From an uncultured bacterium (lineage in GTDB: Bacteria > Patescibacteriota > Minisyncoccia > Phycocordibacterales > PALSA-1337), in the NCBI GenBank assembly GCA_903868845.1, contig CAIPWS010000143.1, positions 1 to 7,265 of the forward strand: DNA of 7,265 nucleotides, in the 5' to 3' direction. Under the pieces are notes generated by a model that did not search any database, was not told the DNA's origin, and saw only the letters and a list, made by a program, of their open reading frames with translations. Position 1 is the first letter of the stretch, and each line of letters begins with the position of its first letter. Both the position numbers and the translations under genes were made by a program. Shown here piece by piece: positions 5,612-7,265 of the stretch.

Positions 5612-6493
5612 GTGAAGAAACAAGAACCAGTTATTAAAACTGCCGATTTGCTGACCCAGATTCTGAGTGGCAATTGGAAGGGTAAAGAGGTGAAGTCTGA
5701 GCGGAGTCCCACGCAAGACGAGGTGGTTCTCGGTGCGATTGAGGACCGAGTCGGGCGTGGTCTATACTCTGCACGGAGAACCCATGTTGAGTCCATCGAT
5801 CAGATGGTCAATCAGCACCTGCGGTCGCACGCAAGTGGTGAAATTCACCAAACCGACGAATGTAATTCATTGCTGGCAAATATTGCTCGCATGAAATCGG
5901 TGGCCGAGCTAATCAAGCAGCTCTTCTGGGAGTATGTCTCCTGCCGGTTCTGTCAGACGCAGGGTCAAGATGCATCACTGGTCAATGATTGGCGGATTGC
6001 CGTTAGCAAAGCTGTACCGAAGCAACCTTTCTTCGAAGATGGGCACATCTCGCGGCAGTTGTTCGACCGGATTGTGGACATATTCACCACCAAACAGGGT
6101 GGTCTGTCCGATTGTCCTGTGAATGAAGACCCCAAAGGTGGGAAAGTCATCGGTACCGTCACTGATCCGCGCATCAAAGCAATAATTAGTTTGCGCGACG
6201 AATTGGTGACGGCCGAGAAAGCGATTGTTCCCATCTCGGACCGTAAGGCACTTGAAGCCTGGGTCCTGGACCACAAGGTGAGTGACTTGCGGATTATCTC
6301 TTCTAGGATTGAAGTCATTCGGCAACAGAGAAAGATGCTCGTGACGCTTATGTGGGAGCTTGTCCGCGACGGTTTGCCTGAGGATAAAGCCAACGAGGAT
6401 CATATCGCACTCGGCAAGGATTGGAGCATTGTCAGCTTGCCGGCCATCGAGTCTGAAGGCTTCAAAATAATCATGGTTGGGGCAATCGATTAG
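5612..6493 (+). CDS. Unrecognised soluble protein (293 aa), single-gene unit
   Basis: I do not recognise the family. The 293-residue protein has no signal peptide or membrane segment and looks mostly helical and charged. It contains a basic RSxxRRTH-like patch near residues 48-58, a conspicuous CRFC pair (Cys111, Cys114) with further Cys84 and Cys168, and an Arg-rich helical stretch (about 225-255) ending in a short strand-like tail. The four cysteines could bind a metal, but their spacing fits no motif I know. GTG at 5612 follows GGAGG by nine bases. The gene has its own promoter (5546-5573) and terminator (6580-6620). A sampled line (6001-6060) counts 52% GC against 35% and 43% for two lines of the adjacent cysteine desulfurase, which suggests a different origin or different selection. 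It separates the cysteine desulfurase from rpsP and has no evident functional partner. Confidence 0.8.
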   Translation: MKKQEPVIKTADLLTQILSGNWKGKEVKSERSPTQDEVVLGAIEDRVGRGLYSARRTHVESIDQMVNQHLRSHASGEIHQTDECNSLLANIARMKSVAELIKQLFWEYVSCRFCQTQGQDASLVNDWRIAVSKAVPKQPFFEDGHISRQLFDRIVDIFTTKQGGLSDCPVNEDPKGGKVIGTVTDPRIKAIISLRDELVTAEKAIVPISDRKALEAWVLDHKVSDLRIISSRIEVIRQQRKMLVTLMWELVRDGLPEDKANEDHIALGKDWSIVSLPAIESEGFKIIMVGAID

Positions 6494-6532
6494 AGCGCGG
6501 CTGTCGGCTTAATTATTTACAAAACATTCATA

Positions 6533-6567
6533 GGTCTATCGGTGATACTTGAGGTGTATCACAGACC
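6533..6567 (+). other. Bulged hairpin in the 3' untranslated region of the 293-residue orphan
   Basis: GTGATAC (6542-6548) pairs perfectly with GTATCAC (6556-6562) around a 7-base loop. An outer stem GGTCT (6533-6537) / AGACC (6563-6567) continues it after a 4-base bulge on the left side only. That is 12 bp in all, with no U-tract, 13 bases before the terminator stem. It may be an RNA stability or protein-binding element, or a DNA inverted repeat. Confidence 0.5.
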
Positions 6568-6579
6568 ACGTTAGTTTGG

Positions 6580-6620
6580 GCCGCCGCAGTTGTAACAGAC
6601 TGTTGGCGGCTCTTCATTTT
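6580..6620 (+). terminator. Rho-independent terminator of the 293-residue orphan
   Basis: GCCGCC (6580-6585) / GGCGGC (6605-6610), continued inward by CAGT (6587-6590) / ACTG (6599-6602) across a small G/TT internal loop, 8-base apical loop, followed by TCTTCATTTT. It lies 86 bases after the TAG, insulating the gene from rpsP. Confidence 0.8.
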
Positions 6621-6638
6621 ATAAGACTATTCGGTGTC

Positions 6639-6667
6639 TTGCGTTTTTATTAAGCTTCTGTTATTAT
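6639..6667 (+). promoter_or_regulatory. Extended -10 promoter of rpsP, placed for a leaderless or near-leaderless mRNA
   Basis: TTGCGT (6639-6644, 3 of 6), a 17-base spacer, and TATTAT (6662-6667, 5 of 6) preceded by TGT, an extended -10. The expected start (6673-6677) falls at or within about three bases of the ATG at 6677. Confidence 0.6.
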
Positions 6668-6676
6668 CTCTCCCAC

Positions 6677-7051
6677 ATGTTAATGATCAGATTACAGCGT
6701 ACAGGCCGCAAGCACGAACCAACGTTTCGTGTTGTTTTGACTGATTCCAAGAATGGCCCAAAGAGCGGTAAATATCTTGCTAACCTCGGTTGGTACGATA
6801 CTCGCATAAAGAATAAAGTTGAACAGATGGATACAGAGAAGATCAAATATTGGATGACCAAGGGTGTCAAACTGTCTGTAACGTTGCATAACTATCTTGT
6901 CACGCAGAAAATCATTACTGCAAAGAAGATTAATGCTCTCCCAAAGAAGAGTCCTATCAAGAAAGGAGAAGTGAAAGCTGACGCAAAGGCTGAAGCTCCT
7001 AAGGCGGCCGCAGCTCCTGCTGCTGAAGCTACTCCTGCACCAGTAGCGTAA
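6677..7051 (+). CDS. rpsP: 30S ribosomal protein S16 (bS16) with Ala/Pro/Lys-rich tail
   Basis: bS16 is an assembly protein of the 30S body. The core (residues 1-82) shows the family pattern: MIRLQRTGRKHEPTFRVVL (3-21), DSKNGPKSGKYLANLGWYD (23-41), then MDTEKIKYWMTKGVKLSVTL (51-70) and HNYLVTQKII (71-80). A low-complexity tail (about 83-124), first Lys-rich and then Ala/Pro/Glu, extends it to 124 residues compared with 82 in E. coli. Such tails are common among candidate-phylum S16 proteins and are expected to be disordered on the ribosome surface. ATG 6677 gives the MLMIRLQR start; a second in-frame ATG at 6683 would give the usual MIRLQR start and cannot be excluded. There is no Shine-Dalgarno sequence; a promoter lies immediately upstream. 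A compact terminator follows 29 bases after the TAA, so the usual rimM-trmD-rplS partners are not adjacent. Confidence 0.96.
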   Translation: MLMIRLQRTGRKHEPTFRVVLTDSKNGPKSGKYLANLGWYDTRIKNKVEQMDTEKIKYWMTKGVKLSVTLHNYLVTQKIITAKKINALPKKSPIKKGEVKADAKAEAPKAAAAPAAEATPAPVA

Positions 7052-7080
7052 TTGTCTGTTAATAATGTTATTTAGGTAGA

Positions 7081-7100
7081 AGTCCCAGTAGGGATTTTTT
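7081..7100 (+). terminator. Rho-independent terminator of rpsP
   Basis: AGTCCC (7081-7086), loop AGTA, GGGATT (7091-7096, with one G-T pair), run of six T (7095-7100). A short stem with a strong U-tract, 29 bases past the rpsP stop. Confidence 0.75.
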
Positions 7101-7139
7101 GTTTGCATATGGATATCAGAATACTTGCCAAACATGTGC

Positions 7140-7148
7140 GGGGGGGGG
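7140..7148. repeat. Run of nine G in an AT-rich intergenic region
   Basis: Nine consecutive G residues, the longest G/C homopolymer in the window, lie 41 bases upstream of the ATG at 7190 in otherwise AT-rich DNA. The tract would fall at the -35 position of the only plausible -10 there (TATTAT, 7167-7172). Confidence 0.9.
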
Positions 7149-7189
7149 TAGAATTAACCACTAATTTATTATTAAGTTAATTCATCCGT

Positions 7190-7265
7190 ATGAAGTCAAA
7201 TAAAACTAAGTGGGTGGTTGGTGTATTTATTGTTGCTATAGTTATTATTATCTTTGCTATGACAA
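7190..7265 (+). CDS. N-terminus of a membrane or secreted protein (partial, 25 codons visible)
   Basis: The ATG at 7190 opens a frame that runs off the window. The product begins MKSNKTKWVVGVFIVAIVII: a short basic region followed by an uninterrupted hydrophobic segment of about 17 residues (WVVGVFIVAIVIIIFAM), typical of a signal peptide or N-terminal membrane anchor. No Shine-Dalgarno sequence is visible. A possible -10 TATTAT (7167-7172) would give a leader of about ten bases. The family cannot be judged from this fragment. Confidence 0.65.
   Translation, partial: MKSNKTKWVVGVFIVAIVIIIFAMT

Noticed and set aside
5965..6403. Two 142-codon open frames on the minus strand inside the 293-residue gene.
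   Set aside because: These are typical antisense shadows of a GC-richer coding region. Neither has expression signals, while the plus-strand gene has all of them.
1..7265. CRISPR array, insertion sequence, integrase, toxin-antitoxin pair or secretion cluster.
   Set aside because: No regularly spaced repeats, transposase or recombinase motifs, or two-gene toxin-antitoxin layout could be seen on either strand.

Overview
The window looks like part of a small, AT-leaning bacterial genome, most probably a Candidate Phyla Radiation (Patescibacteria, Parcubacteria-like) organism. The clues are an IF-2 of only 505 residues that begins almost directly at its GTPase domain, an S16 with a long Lys/Ala/Pro-rich tail, a DUF4446 protein, a cysteine desulfurase with a STKSSC active-site loop, and a tRNA gene without an encoded CCA. 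The assignment is inferred from gene character alone; no marker tree could be made. The standard genetic code fits all genes.

Layout. Positions 1-95 hold the 3' end of an unrecognised gene, followed by a terminator. tRNA-Leu(UAA) is at 286-369. Next comes a minus-strand gene for a two-helix membrane protein (442-1152), then the minus-strand pair infB-rbfA (3191 down to 1308). A plus-strand 102-residue orphan (3370-3678) faces a minus-strand DUF4446 membrane protein (3772-4245). A 67-base divergent promoter region separates that gene from a plus-strand cysteine desulfurase (4313-5482). A 293-residue orphan (5612-6493), rpsP (6677-7051) and the first 25 codons of a membrane or secreted protein (from 7190) complete the plus strand.

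How it fits together. The recognisable genes are core translation (infB, rbfA, rpsP, tRNA-Leu) and sulfur mobilisation, which in reduced genomes probably feeds tRNA thiolation. Three unrecognised genes (442-1152, 3370-3678, 5612-6493) sit between them. Each looks like a self-contained single-gene unit with its own sigma70-type promoter, a Shine-Dalgarno-like sequence and a hairpin terminator. Two have a strong Shine-Dalgarno sequence and one a weak, close-spaced one. The housekeeping genes look different: none has a visible Shine-Dalgarno sequence, and the promoters of the cysteine desulfurase and rpsP lie so close to the start codon that their mRNAs should be leaderless or nearly so. This contrast between orphan units and core genes is the most interesting signal in the window.
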